From the NCBI RefSeq assembly GCF_013363975.1, contig NZ_JABWGN010000009.1:248001-312000 (forward strand): a stretch of DNA of 64,000 bases. The letters are read 5' to 3'. The DNA is from Nonomuraea montanisoli (GTDB lineage Bacteria > Actinomycetota > Actinomycetes > Streptosporangiales > Streptosporangiaceae). The translations under genes and the position numbers were made by a program. Positions 7,608 to 15,649 of this stretch are shown here, in pieces. The first letter of the stretch is position 1, and each line of letters starts with the position of its first letter. Under the pieces are notes generated by a model. It had not been told where the DNA came from. It did no database searches and saw only the letters and a list, made by a program, of their open reading frames with translations.

Positions 7608-8843
7608 ATGGCGAACGATGAGACCGTCGGCCGCTACTCCAGCCTGGCTCGGGCCGCGCTGAGTGGTGAGCGCGTCGTCGACTGCGGCTCCGAAGCCTTC
7701 GGGGAGGGCTGTTTCGGCGCCGCCGGTTATGACGACACCGAAGGGTTGCCGGAGGGCGCCGTCCGGGCCAGCCTGGGCTGCGGCGACCCGCTGGCCGTGG
7801 CCGAACTGCGCGCCGGTGAGACGGTGCTGGATCTCGGCTCGGGCGGGGGCATCGACGTGCTGCTGTCGGCCCGCCGCGTCGGCCCGCGCGGCAAGGCGTA
7901 CGGGCTGGACGCCGGCGTCGACATGCTGGAGCTCGCCCGGCGCCATGCGGAGCAGGCCGGCGTGACCAACGTCGAGTTCCTGCACGGGGCCATCGAGGCG
8001 CTCCCGCTGCCCGATCGGTCGGTCGACGTGGTCATCTCCAACTGCGTGATCAACCTGTCCGACGACAAGGCGGCGGTGCTCGCCGAGGCGTTCCGGGTGT
8101 TGCGTCCGGGCGGCCGGTTCGGGATCAGCGACGTCGTCACCGAAGACGAGGTGGCCGCCGCTCCCGCGCGGCGGGAGGCGGTCGAGCGGCGCATCGGTTG
8201 CGCGGCCGGCGCGCTGTCCGTTGCCGGTTACCGCGAGCTGCTCCGCCGGGCCGGCTTCGTCGGCATACGGATCACGCTGACGGCCGACCACGGCGAGGGC
8301 GTGCGCTCGGCGATCGTCCAGGCGGTCAAGCCGGCCGTCGGGCCCGGCCTGGAGATCCGGCCGATGTGTGACGGCGATGCCGAGCAGGTGCTGGCCATCT
8401 ACCAGGCCGGGCTGGACAGCGGCCAGGCCAGCTTCGAGACCGTCGCGCCGACCTGGGAGGGCTTCACCGCGGGCAAGCTCCCGCACCTGCGGTACGTCGC
8501 CGCCGACACCGAGACCGGCGAGGTGGTCGGCTGGGTGGCCGCCTCCAGGGTGTCCACGCGTCCGGTCTATGCCGGGGTGGTCGAGCACAGCGTCTACGTC
8601 CATCCCGGCTGTCAGGCTCACGGCATCGGCCGTGCCCTGCTGACCGCCTTCGTCGCCGCCGGCGAGGACGCCGGAGTCTGGACGATCCAGTCCGGGATCT
8701 TCCCGGAGAACACGGCCAGTCTCGTCCTGCACCAGGCGCTGGGCTTCCGTGTGGTCGGCACCCGGGAGCGCGTCGGCTGCCATCGAGGCATCTGGCGCGA
8801 CGTGCTGATGCTGGAACGGCGCAGTACGGCCATCGCCTGCTGA
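7608..8843 (+). CDS. arsM: Fusion of arsenite SAM methyltransferase (ArsM) and ArsN1-like GNAT acetyltransferase
   Basis: I chose the ATG at 7608, which follows AGGGAG and gives 411 residues. The first ~245 residues are ArsM-like: SAM motif I DLGSGGGID, then GLDAGVDMLELARRHAEQAG, VISNCVINLSDDK and VLRPGGRFGISDV. Four ArsM-type cysteines are present at residues 26, 58, 146 and 198 from this start. From about residue 248 a GNAT domain of the phosphinothricin acetyltransferase/ArsN1 type follows (LEIRPMCDGDAEQVLAIYQA, EHSVYVHPGCQAHGIGRALL, FPENTASLVLHQALGFRVVG). ArsM methylates As(III) to volatile or trivalent species; ArsN1 acetylates the arsenical antibiotic arsinothricin. One chain could handle inorganic and organic arsenic. 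Substrate of the GNAT half is inferred. Confidence 0.9.
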   Translation: MANDETVGRYSSLARAALSGERVVDCGSEAFGEGCFGAAGYDDTEGLPEGAVRASLGCGDPLAVAELRAGETVLDLGSGGGIDVLLSARRVGPRGKAYGLDAGVDMLELARRHAEQAGVTNVEFLHGAIEALPLPDRSVDVVISNCVINLSDDKAAVLAEAFRVLRPGGRFGISDVVTEDEVAAAPARREAVERRIGCAAGALSVAGYRELLRRAGFVGIRITLTADHGEGVRSAIVQAVKPAVGPGLEIRPMCDGDAEQVLAIYQAGLDSGQASFETVAPTWEGFTAGKLPHLRYVAADTETGEVVGWVAASRVSTRPVYAGVVEHSVYVHPGCQAHGIGRALLTAFVAAGEDAGVWTIQSGIFPENTASLVLHQALGFRVVGTRERVGCHRGIWRDVLMLERRSTAIAC

Positions 8844-8949
8844 AGCCTCGCCCGACCGCGTCGGCCGATGTGAACGGGGGCCCGCCTTGAGAGCTGGGGC
8901 CGGCCATCTGCCGTTCATCGTGCGGTCACTCGGCTGATATCCATGCCTG

Positions 8950-8959
8950 TCAATATTGA
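8950..8959. promoter_or_regulatory. Probable ArsR operator TCAATATTGA
   Basis: A perfect 10-bp palindrome lying six bases before the ATG at 8965. The identical palindrome occurs at 10065 just before the arsR-arsC fusion, suggesting that both genes answer to the same or closely related ArsR. Confidence 0.6.
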
Positions 8960-8964
8960 TGCTC

Positions 8965-9312
8965 ATGGATGCGTTGCAGGTTCTGGAGTGCGGCCCGCCG
9001 CTGGCGCGCCGGCCGTTGGGCGAAGGTCAGGCGGTGGGCCTGGCGCGGGTGTTCAAGGCGCTCGGTGATCCGGTGCGGCTGCGGATCGTCTCGATCGTGG
9101 CCGGTCACCAGGGCGGCGAGGCGTGCGTGTGCGACATCACCGATGCCTTCGAGCTGGCGCAGCCGACGATCAGCCACCATCTCAAGGTCCTCAAGGACGT
9201 CGGCCTGCTGACCAGCGAGCGTCGCGCCTCGTGGGTGTATTACCGGGTCGTGCCCGAGCGGCTCGCCGAGCTGTCGGCCCTGCTGGCCGTGCCCGCCGAG
9301 GTGGCCGGGTGA
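8965..9312 (+). CDS. arsR: ArsR-family arsenic-responsive repressor
   Basis: The start at 8965 is preferred over upstream TTG/ATG codons because it aligns with the paralogue at 12951 and leaves the operator free. The 115-residue protein has FKALGDPVRLRIVSIVAG, EACVCDITDAFELAQPTISH (recognition helix) and SWVYYRVVPERL. Putative As(III) ligands are C9, C54 and C56, the CVCD motif being typical of ArsR. Its stop overlaps the GTG of the aquaporin gene by four bases, so the two are translationally coupled. Confidence 0.92.
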   Translation: MDALQVLECGPPLARRPLGEGQAVGLARVFKALGDPVRLRIVSIVAGHQGGEACVCDITDAFELAQPTISHHLKVLKDVGLLTSERRASWVYYRVVPERLAELSALLAVPAEVAG

Positions 9313-10022
9313 GGCGCCGTCTGCTGGCCGAGTTCCTCGGCACCGCGCTGCTGGTGACCGTGGTCGTGGGGTCGGGCATCATGGCGCAGACGTTGTCCCC
9401 GCACGACGTGGGCCTGCAGTTGCTGGAGAACTCCACCGCCACCGTGTTCGGGCTGGCGGTCCTCATCGTGGTGCTGGGGCCGGTCTCCGGCGCCCACTTC
9501 AACCCGGTGGTGTCAATGGCCGACTGGTGGCAGGGCCGGCAGAGCGGCGTCGGGCTGACGGCGGGCGAACTGGCGAGCTACGTCGTGGCTCAGGTGTCGG
9601 GGGGCATCGCCGGGGCGGTGCTGGCCAACGCGATGTTCGACAAGCCCGCGATCACCTGGTCGACCACTGATCGGGCGAGCGCGCACCTGTGGCTCGGCGA
9701 GCTCGTCGCGACCGCGGGCCTGGTGCTGGTGATCTTCGCTCTCACCCGCTCGGGTCGTACGGCGGCGGCCCCGCTCGCGGTGGGCGGCTACATCGGGGCC
9801 GCGTACTGGTCCACCTCGTCGACCAGCTTCGCCAATCCGGCGGTCAGCGTCGGCCGGGCCTTCTCCGACACCTTCGCCGGCATCGCCCCGGCCTCGCTGC
9901 CCGGGTTCGTCGCCGCGCAGTTGATCGGTGGGGTGGTGGGCCTGGTGCTGGTGCATGGCCTGTTCGGCCGACCTGCGGCGGGCACTCCGGAGCCGGTCAT
10001 CCCGCATCCGGACTCGCGGTGA
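9309..10022 (+). CDS. aqpS: MIP-family channel (aquaglyceroporin, AqpS/GlpF-like)
   Basis: The 237-residue protein begins MRRRLLAEFLGTALLVTVVV and shows six hydrophobic segments. The first pore box is HFNPVVS (N65-P66-V67, an NPV instead of NPA); the second is SFANPAVSVGRAF (N176-P177-A178). In arsenic operons such channels pass As(OH)3 outward down its gradient once arsenate is reduced inside. GTGA overlap with the preceding arsR ties its expression to arsenic sensing. The symbol aqpS is by analogy; water or glycerol transport cannot be excluded. Confidence 0.88.
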   Translation: MRRRLLAEFLGTALLVTVVVGSGIMAQTLSPHDVGLQLLENSTATVFGLAVLIVVLGPVSGAHFNPVVSMADWWQGRQSGVGLTAGELASYVVAQVSGGIAGAVLANAMFDKPAITWSTTDRASAHLWLGELVATAGLVLVIFALTRSGRTAAAPLAVGGYIGAAYWSTSSTSFANPAVSVGRAFSDTFAGIAPASLPGFVAAQLIGGVVGLVLVHGLFGRPAAGTPEPVIPHPDSR

Positions 10023-10064
10023 AGCAGTGAGCAGGCGCGGCTTGACGACGGCGGTTTAGCTCAA

Positions 10065-10074
10065 TCAATATTGA
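10065..10074. promoter_or_regulatory. Probable ArsR operator TCAATATTGA
   Basis: Exact copy of the palindrome at 8950, four bases before the ATG at 10079. Surrounding sequence TCAATCAATATTGACTCAA extends the AT-rich symmetry. Such close spacing implies a leaderless start. Confidence 0.6.
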
Positions 10075-10078
10075 CTCA

Positions 10079-10768
10079 ATGAACGCTGACTGGTCGTCCT
10101 CGGTGGAGGCGCGGGCACGCGTACACGCCGCGCTCGGCGACCCCGGCCGCCTGTCCATCGTGGACCGGCTGCTGCTGGGCGACGCCTCCCCGGGCGAGCT
10201 GGGACACGAGCTCGGCCTGCCCACCAACCTGCTCGCCCACCACGTCAAGCTGCTGCAGGAGGCGGGGGTCGTCGAACGCCGCCGGTCCGAGGGCGACCGC
10301 AGGCGCACCTACCTGCGCCTGGTTCCACGATCCCTGTCCGGCCTGCTGCCCGCCGTTGCCAGGCCGGCTCCTCGGGTGGTGTTCGTCTGCACCCACAACT
10401 CCGCACGTTCTCAGCTGGCAGCCGCACTTTGGGGCCGCGCCAGCCACGTCCCCGCCACCTCCGCCGGCACCCGGCCCGCGGAACGCGTCCACCCCCGGGT
10501 GGTCGCCCTGGCGCGCCATCACGGCCTTGACCTCGACGCCGCCACGACCCGCCACATCGAGCAGACCCTGCATCCAGACGATCTGATCGTGGCGGTCTGC
10601 GACGCCGCCCACGAACAGCTCACCCGGCTCGCCGGCGCCGAGCGGCTGCACTGGTCCATCCCGGACCCTGTCCGCACCGGCGACGACGACGCCTTCGAGC
10701 GGGCCTACGCCGACATCGCCGACCGCGTCCAACGGCTGGCGCCCGCCGTACACCTCCCTCAGGAGTGA
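10079..10768 (+). CDS. ArsR-LMW phosphatase (arsenate reductase) fusion protein
   Basis: Residues 1-90 form an ArsR winged helix (RVHAALGDPGRLSIVDRLLL, TNLLAHHVKLLQEAGVVERR). Residues 97-229 form a low-molecular-weight phosphatase/arsenate reductase domain with the P-loop CTHNSARS (C104-x5-R110) and the later RLHWSIPDPVRTGDDDAFER segment carrying the D-P acid loop. The ArsR half contains no cysteine, so the classical thiol As(III) sensor is absent; sensing may be moved to the phosphatase half or lost. It stands three bases before the next arsC-like gene, in one operon. ArsR-ArsC fusions are known in actinobacteria. Confidence 0.9.
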   Translation: MNADWSSSVEARARVHAALGDPGRLSIVDRLLLGDASPGELGHELGLPTNLLAHHVKLLQEAGVVERRRSEGDRRRTYLRLVPRSLSGLLPAVARPAPRVVFVCTHNSARSQLAAALWGRASHVPATSAGTRPAERVHPRVVALARHHGLDLDAATTRHIEQTLHPDDLIVAVCDAAHEQLTRLAGAERLHWSIPDPVRTGDDDAFERAYADIADRVQRLAPAVHLPQE

Positions 10769-10771
10769 GCC

Positions 10772-11107
10772 ATGTCCCAGACCTACCGCCACCCGGACCT
10801 GTCCGTCGACCTGCCGCTGCTCGCCGAGCGCTTCGCCCCCCAGCGCCTGCACGCCCTGGCTGCCGGACGCCCCCAGCCGGCCATGGGCTTCTTCCGGCAC
10901 CTGGCCGGAGACCGTGCGCTGGCCTGGTCCGGCGGCTCGGAGTTCGCCGGCGAGGTCAACCCCGCCGCCGTGGCATCGATGGCCGAACGAGGCATCGACA
11001 TCTCCGCCGAGTTCCCCGAACCGTGGACAGACGTGCGGCCCAGCCGCGACGAGATCGAACGCCGTGTCCGCCGCCTGCTGGGCGACCTCGAGATCCCCAC
11101 AGCCTGA
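10772..11107 (+). CDS. Arsenate reductase-like protein lacking its catalytic loop
   Basis: The 111-residue protein resembles the long actinobacterial ArsC: a short N-terminal helical part (LPLLAERFAPQRLHALAAG), FFRHLAGDRALAWSGGSEFA, NPAAVASMAERGIDISAEFP and EIERRVRRLLGDLE. Two blocks are missing in frame. The P-loop block (FVCVHNAGRSQ in family members) is absent between ALAAG and FFRHL. The TMGCGDACP loop block is absent between EPWTD and VRPSRDEIE. It has no cysteine at all, so it cannot reduce arsenate. It may be a decayed copy of the intact gene downstream or a non-catalytic partner. Spacing and frame within the operon are preserved. Confidence 0.8.
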   Translation: MSQTYRHPDLSVDLPLLAERFAPQRLHALAAGRPQPAMGFFRHLAGDRALAWSGGSEFAGEVNPAAVASMAERGIDISAEFPEPWTDVRPSRDEIERRVRRLLGDLEIPTA

Positions 11108-11136
11108 AGACCGGAACAGCTGAAAGGAACCTGCTC

Positions 11137-11538
11137 GTGAGCGACAAGCCCAGCGTCCTGTTCGTCTGCGTCCATAACGCCGGACGCTCCCAGATGGCCG
11201 CCGGCTGGCTCGCCCATCTGGCCGGCGACCGTATCGAGGTCCGCTCCGCCGGGTCCGCGCCCGCCGATCAGATCAATCCCGTCGCCGTCGAGGCCATGCG
11301 TGAGGTCGGCATCGACATCACCGCAGCCCAGCCCAAGATCCTCACCACCGAGGCCGTCCAGGCCGGCGACGTGGTCATCACCATGGGCTGCGGCGACGCC
11401 TGCCCGATCTTCCCCGGCAAGCGCTACGAGGACTGGAAACTCGACGACCCCGCAGGGCAGGGCATCGAAGCCGTTCGGCCGATCCGCGACGAGATCCGCG
11501 TCCGCGTCGAGAAGCTCATCACCGAGCTCACCGGTTGA
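11137..11538 (+). CDS. arsC: Arsenate reductase, LMW-phosphatase type
   Basis: A GTG start preceded by AAAGGAA gives 133 residues. The P-loop is CVHNAGRS (C11-x5-R17), and the resolving pair lies in TMGCGDACP (C85, C89), followed by FPGKRYEDWKLDDPAGQ. The C11/C85/C89 set is that of thioredoxin-linked ArsC rather than the single-cysteine mycothiol type. The enzyme reduces arsenate to arsenite in the cytosol. It ends the plus-strand run started at 10079 and is convergent with the flavoprotein gene, 25 bp away. Confidence 0.95.
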   Translation: MSDKPSVLFVCVHNAGRSQMAAGWLAHLAGDRIEVRSAGSAPADQINPVAVEAMREVGIDITAAQPKILTTEAVQAGDVVITMGCGDACPIFPGKRYEDWKLDDPAGQGIEAVRPIRDEIRVRVEKLITELTG

Positions 11539-11563
11539 GCGGCATCGGCGGACCCCGGGCGGC

Positions 11564-12607
11564 TCACTGACGGTTGCCCAGGGCCGCGATGATCTCGGCG
11601 ACGGTGGCTCTGGCGGTACGGGCGGCGCCGATGAGGGTGGCGGAGGCCGGGCCGGTCCAGTCGCCGTAGCCGAGCAGGTGCAGGCGGGGCTCGCCGACGG
11701 CGCGGGTGCCGTCGGTGGGGATGAGGCCGCCGGGTTCGCGTAGCCGTAGCGGGGCCAGGTGGCCGAGGGCGGGGCGGAAGCCGGTGCACCAGATGATCAC
11801 GTCGCAGGCCAGGCTCGTGCCGTCGGGCCAGGAGACGCCGTCAGGGGTGATCCGGCTGAACATGGGCTCGGCCTTCAGGACGCCGCGGTCGCGGGCCTCG
11901 CGGACCGGTGGGACGGCGACGACGTCGCCCAGGTCGCCGATGCTGTCTCCGCCCCGCATCCGGCGGGTGGCCAGATTGAACAGGGCCCGGCCGTCGATGT
12001 CGTCGGGCAGCAGGCGGGGCGGGCGGAGGGTGACCCAGGTGGTGTCGGCGACGGTGGAGACCTCGGCCAGGATCTGGGCGGCGGAGTTGGCGCCGCCGAC
12101 GATCACCACGCGCCGGCCGCGGAACGGCTCGGGGCCGCGGTAGCCGGCCGTGTGGAGCTGCTCGCCCTGGAAGTCGTGGATGCCGGGGTAGTGCGGGACG
12201 TACGGGCGCCACCAGGTTCCGGTGGCGCTGATGACGATCCGGGCCCGCCAGGTGCCGGAGTCGGTCTCGACCGTCAGCCGCTCGTCGCCGCGCCGTACCG
12301 CGTGGGCCTTGACCGGCCGGATCACGGGCAGGTCGTAGCGGCGCTCGTAGTCGGTCAGGTAGGCGACGGTGTCGGCGGCGCTCGGGTAGCCGCCGCCGGG
12401 TGGGGCGGGCATCATGCGGCCGGGCAGGGAGCTGTACTGGGCGGGGGAGAACAGCCGCAGCGACGGCCAGGCGTGCCGCCATGCGCCGCCGGGGTGGTCC
12501 TGGGCGTCGAGGATGGCGAAGTCGGCGCCGGCCCGGCGCAGGTGGTAGCCGGCGGCCAGGCCGGCCTGGCCGCCACCGATGACCAGGACGTCGACCAGGC
12601 GCGTCAC
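11564..12607 (-). CDS. arsO: ArsO-type flavin-dependent monooxygenase
   Basis: The 347-residue single-chain flavoprotein has an FAD Rossmann start (DVLVIGGGQAGLAAGYHLRR), the FMO-like segment WPSLRLFSPAQYSSLPG, a second nucleotide fold (RRVVIVGGANSAAQIL) and a closing IIWCTGFRPALGHL. This is the pattern of ArsO proteins in ars operons, thought to act on trivalent arsenicals with NADPH and O2; the exact reaction is not settled. It overlaps the upstream arsR by four bases (ATGA), so the two form a coupled minus-strand operon. Confidence 0.88.
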   Translation of the reverse strand: MTRLVDVLVIGGGQAGLAAGYHLRRAGADFAILDAQDHPGGAWRHAWPSLRLFSPAQYSSLPGRMMPAPPGGGYPSAADTVAYLTDYERRYDLPVIRPVKAHAVRRGDERLTVETDSGTWRARIVISATGTWWRPYVPHYPGIHDFQGEQLHTAGYRGPEPFRGRRVVIVGGANSAAQILAEVSTVADTTWVTLRPPRLLPDDIDGRALFNLATRRMRGGDSIGDLGDVVAVPPVREARDRGVLKAEPMFSRITPDGVSWPDGTSLACDVIIWCTGFRPALGHLAPLRLREPGGLIPTDGTRAVGEPRLHLLGYGDWTGPASATLIGAARTARATVAEIIAALGNRQ

Positions 12608-12951
12608 GCGGAGACGGGCTCGGCGAGCGGGGTGAACAGGGCGCCGAGCCTGTTCACCGCCTCAGGGATGATCCGGTAGTACACCCAGGTGCCGCGTCGC
12701 TCGCCGCTGATCAGCCCGGCGGTGCGCAGCACCTTGAGGTGGTGGGAGATGGTGGGTGCGGTCAGGTCGAAGGCGTCGGTCAGGTCGCACACGCACGCCT
12801 CGCCGCCCGCGTGGGAGCCGATCATCGACAGCAGGCGCAGGCGTACCGGGTCGGCGACCGCCTTGAGCATGACCGCCAGGTCGGCCGCGTCGCTCTCCGA
12901 CAGCGGCTCACGCGCGATCGGGGCGCAGCACTGGATCGTGACCGCGGTCAT
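12604..12951 (-). CDS. arsR: ArsR-family arsenic-responsive repressor
   Basis: The 115-residue repressor is close to the one at 8965: MLKAVADPVRLRLLSMIG, EACVCDLTDAFDLTAPTISH and TWVYYRIIPEAV. Possible As(III) ligands are the vicinal pair C8-C9 near the N terminus plus C53 and C55, resembling the ArsR arrangement with a CC pair before the fold. It is the first gene of the arsR-arsO pair. A TTCGA/TCGAA inverted repeat sits 15 bp upstream of its start. Confidence 0.92.
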   Translation of the reverse strand: MTAVTIQCCAPIAREPLSESDAADLAVMLKAVADPVRLRLLSMIGSHAGGEACVCDLTDAFDLTAPTISHHLKVLRTAGLISGERRGTWVYYRIIPEAVNRLGALFTPLAEPVSA

Positions 12952-12965
12952 CCAACCCTCCCTGA

Positions 12966-12981
12966 TTCGAAATGCATCGAA
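12966..12981. promoter_or_regulatory. ArsR operator TTCGA-N6-TCGAA
   Basis: A perfect 5-bp inverted repeat around AATGCA, located in the 31-bp gap between the arsR start (12951) and the stop of the MFS gene (12983). The shape matches known ArsR boxes with TCGA half-sites. Confidence 0.5.
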
Positions 12982-12982
12982 A

Positions 12983-14134
12983 TTATAGGCGATGGTAGGC
13001 CAGCAGGGCGAACGCGGCGATCGCGCACACCAGCGCGACGGCGCCCATCACCCAGCCGTACCCGGCGGCCTGGGCCAGAGCGGTCGCGCCGAGCGGCGCC
13101 AGCGCCTTGTCGGTGACGGAGAACATGGCGATGCGGCCGGACAGGCCGGCGTAGGCGGTGGTGCCGTAGCGTTCGGCCAGCAGATGGGGCAGCGTGATGG
13201 TGCCGACGCCGAAGCCGATCCCGAACAGCAGCACGCAGCCGATCGCGCCGGGCACGGTGGCGCCGGCCAGGGGGAGCAGCAGCGCGCCCAGCCCCTGGAG
13301 AGTGAAGATCGTGGCGGCGACGGGGGCGGCCGGCCAGCGACGTCGCAGGCCGGTGGAGACCAGCCGGCCGGTGACCGACAGCACGCCCAGCAGCCCGGCG
13401 ACGGTCGCGGCGAACACCGGCGGGTGACCGAGACGGACGAGGTAGGTCACCAGCAGCACGGCGATCGTGGCCACCGCACCGCCGTGCGCGGTGAACGCGG
13501 CGGCCAGCAGCCAGAACGGCCGGGCCCGCACCGCTGCCCTGACCAGGGCCGCCCGCTGGGTGGGCTCGACCGGAGCGGCGGCGGTGCGGGGTCGTCCGCG
13601 CAGCACGAGGGCGTGCAGGGGGATGGCTGTCCCGCCGTACAGGCCGGCCAGCGCGAGCAGTGCCCGGCGCCAGCCGTACTCCTCGGTCAGCAGCCCGGCC
13701 AGCGGCAGGAAGACGGACGAGGCGAATCCGGCCACGACCGTCAGCGCCAGCAGCGCGTTGGCCCGGCCCCGCTCGTCCCCGTCGAACCAGGAGACGACGA
13801 CGGCGAAGGCCGGCTCGTACAGCACCATGGCCGAGGCCGCGCCGATGGCCACGAACACCCCGTACAGCTGAGGCAGGCTGGTGACCTGGGACCAGCCGAG
13901 GACGGCGAGCGTGGCCAGCACCGAACCGGCGCTCATCAGCGCCCGCCCGCCGTGGTGGTCGAGCCGGCGGCCGACCAGCGGTGCGCACAGCGCGGTGGTC
14001 AGCACGGCCAGAGTGAGCGCGGCGGCCACCTGGGTGCCGCTCGCGCGCAGCTCGCGCGCCATGGGGATGAGGAAGACGGAGAAGGCGTAGTAGAGCGCGC
14101 CATAGCCGATGGCCTGGCTGCGGGAGGAGGTCAC
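12983..14134 (-). CDS. MFS transporter of the arsenic island
   Basis: A GTG start at 14134 gives 383 residues (VTSSRSQAIGYGALYYAFSV). About 12 hydrophobic segments are visible, with the MFS loop LVGRRLDHHGGRALM between TM2 and TM3 and a central break near RGRPRTAAAPVEP. It lies 11 bp after the Cys-capped flavoprotein gene on the same strand, so they are probably one operon. No ArsB or Acr3 pump is seen nearby, so this may be the arsenical exporter of the island. Substrate is inference from context only. Confidence 0.85.
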   Translation of the reverse strand: MTSSRSQAIGYGALYYAFSVFLIPMARELRASGTQVAAALTLAVLTTALCAPLVGRRLDHHGGRALMSAGSVLATLAVLGWSQVTSLPQLYGVFVAIGAASAMVLYEPAFAVVVSWFDGDERGRANALLALTVVAGFASSVFLPLAGLLTEEYGWRRALLALAGLYGGTAIPLHALVLRGRPRTAAAPVEPTQRAALVRAAVRARPFWLLAAAFTAHGGAVATIAVLLVTYLVRLGHPPVFAATVAGLLGVLSVTGRLVSTGLRRRWPAAPVAATIFTLQGLGALLLPLAGATVPGAIGCVLLFGIGFGVGTITLPHLLAERYGTTAYAGLSGRIAMFSVTDKALAPLGATALAQAAGYGWVMGAVALVCAIAAFALLAYHRL

Positions 14135-14145
14135 GCTCGCGCGTT

Positions 14146-15573
14146 TCAGCCGCAGCAGCCGCCGCCGTCGGAGGCGGACACCTCCACCAGCGGCAACGGC
14201 GTGGACAGCAGGCCGCCGCTGATGCCGGTGGCCAGGCCGACCCGCTGTTCCTGGGCCTCGGCGAGGTTGGAGGAGCACACGCCGGTCTCGGGCAGCTCCA
14301 GTCGGACGTCGCGGGCCGCCTCCCAGTCGCCGGCGAGCGCGGCCACGACCGAGCGGACCTGCTCGTAGCCGGTGGCCATGAGGAAGGTCGGCGCACGCCC
14401 GTAGCTCTTGACGCCGACGGCGTAGTAGCCGGCCTCGGGGTGGGCGAGCTCGTCGACGCCGTGGGCGGGCACGGTGCCGCACGAGTGGGCGTTCGGGTCG
14501 ATCAACGGGGCGAGGGCGCGGGTGGAGCCGAGGACGGGGTCCAGGTCCAGGCGCAGTTCGGAGGCGATGGAGTGGTCGGGGCGGTAGCCGGTCGCGCTGA
14601 CGATGGCGTCGACGGTCACGGCCTGCTCGGCTCCGGACGGGTCGCGGCTGATCACCGTGACCTGGGGGCCGTCGGTCGTGATGGAGTGAGTGAAGAAGCC
14701 GGTCAGCAGGGTGATGCGGCCGGACTCGACGTGCGCGCGCAGGCGGGTGCCGAGCGCGCCGCGGGCCGGGAGCGCGTCGGCCGCGCCGCCGCCGTAGGTC
14801 CGGGCGGCGCCGCCGGCCCGGATGGCCCAGGTGATCCGCGTGTCCTCCAGCTGAGCCAGGGCCAGCAGCGTGGTGGCCGCCGAGTGGCCCGCCCCGACGA
14901 CCAGGGTGTGCTTGCCCGCATAGCGCTCGCGGTCGGCGCCCAGCACGTCGGGCAGGGCGTGGTCGACGAAGACCGTGTCCTCGCCGTGCGCGGGTATGCC
15001 GCTCGCGCCGAGCACGTTGGGCGCGTTGTAGGTGCCGGAGGCGTCGATGATCGCACGGGCCCGCAGTTCCTCGCCGCTGTCCAGGCGGACCAGGAAGGGG
15101 GTGTCTTCGCGGCCGTGGGTGCGCACCCTGTCGTATCCGAGCCGGCTGATGGCGCTCACCTTGGCGCCGGTACGTACGCGGCCGTCCAGGAGCTTGGCCA
15201 GCGGGGCGAGGTAGTCGTCGATCAGCTCGGCGCCGGTGGGCAGCCAGTCGGGATCGGGCGCCGTCCAGCCGTCGGCTTCCAGGAGCCGGCGGGCGGCGGC
15301 GTCGATGTTGAACTTCCAGGGGCTGAACACACGCACGTGCCCCCACTGCGCGACCGAGGCGCCCACCTGCTCGCCCGCCTCCAGAACGACGAAGTCCAGG
15401 TCGCGCTCGGCCAGGTGTGCGGCGGCGGCCAGTCCGACAGGACCTGCCCCGATCACCACGACGGGGAGGTCGCCAGGCCGGGGGGCGAGGTCACGCGGCT
15501 GGGGGGCAGCCCCGACCTGCGGTGCGGGCTGCTCCACGGAAACGGCCACGGGGCCGCAACATCCACCACTCAT
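14146..15573 (-). CDS. FAD/NAD(P)-dependent oxidoreductase with terminal CC pairs
   Basis: The 475-residue flavoprotein has FAD fold DLPVVVIGAGPVGLAAAAHL (about 36-55), FSPWKFNIDAAARRLL, a second dinucleotide fold KHTLVVGAGHSAATTLLAL and a closing VSATGYRP. Both ends carry vicinal cysteines: SGGCCGP at residues 3-7 and GGGCCG at the C terminus (C473, C474), with a further VCSSN near 430. Such pairs could bind As(III) or pass electrons by disulfide exchange. The family is common in actinobacterial ars loci; its reaction is not established. Its promoter region, shared with the divergent Cys-rich peptide gene, contains a perfect 11-bp inverted repeat. Confidence 0.85.
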   Translation of the reverse strand: MSGGCCGPVAVSVEQPAPQVGAAPQPRDLAPRPGDLPVVVIGAGPVGLAAAAHLAERDLDFVVLEAGEQVGASVAQWGHVRVFSPWKFNIDAAARRLLEADGWTAPDPDWLPTGAELIDDYLAPLAKLLDGRVRTGAKVSAISRLGYDRVRTHGREDTPFLVRLDSGEELRARAIIDASGTYNAPNVLGASGIPAHGEDTVFVDHALPDVLGADRERYAGKHTLVVGAGHSAATTLLALAQLEDTRITWAIRAGGAARTYGGGAADALPARGALGTRLRAHVESGRITLLTGFFTHSITTDGPQVTVISRDPSGAEQAVTVDAIVSATGYRPDHSIASELRLDLDPVLGSTRALAPLIDPNAHSCGTVPAHGVDELAHPEAGYYAVGVKSYGRAPTFLMATGYEQVRSVVAALAGDWEAARDVRLELPETGVCSSNLAEAQEQRVGLATGISGGLLSTPLPLVEVSASDGGGCCG

Positions 15574-15649
15574 GATCTTCCTCCTGGATCGGGTCGGCCA
15601 GTGGGTGGCGCTTGGTTTGAAGTATGTCTAAGTAGCTCGGAGTGTGGCA

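Noticed and set aside
7347..8966. 539-codon minus-strand open frame
   Set aside because: Antisense to the arsR and arsM-arsN genes, with no recognisable motif.
14146..15346. Long upstream extension of the MFS frame
   Set aside because: The extension lies out of frame over the flavoprotein gene and is Arg/Pro-rich; the MFS start is placed at 14134.
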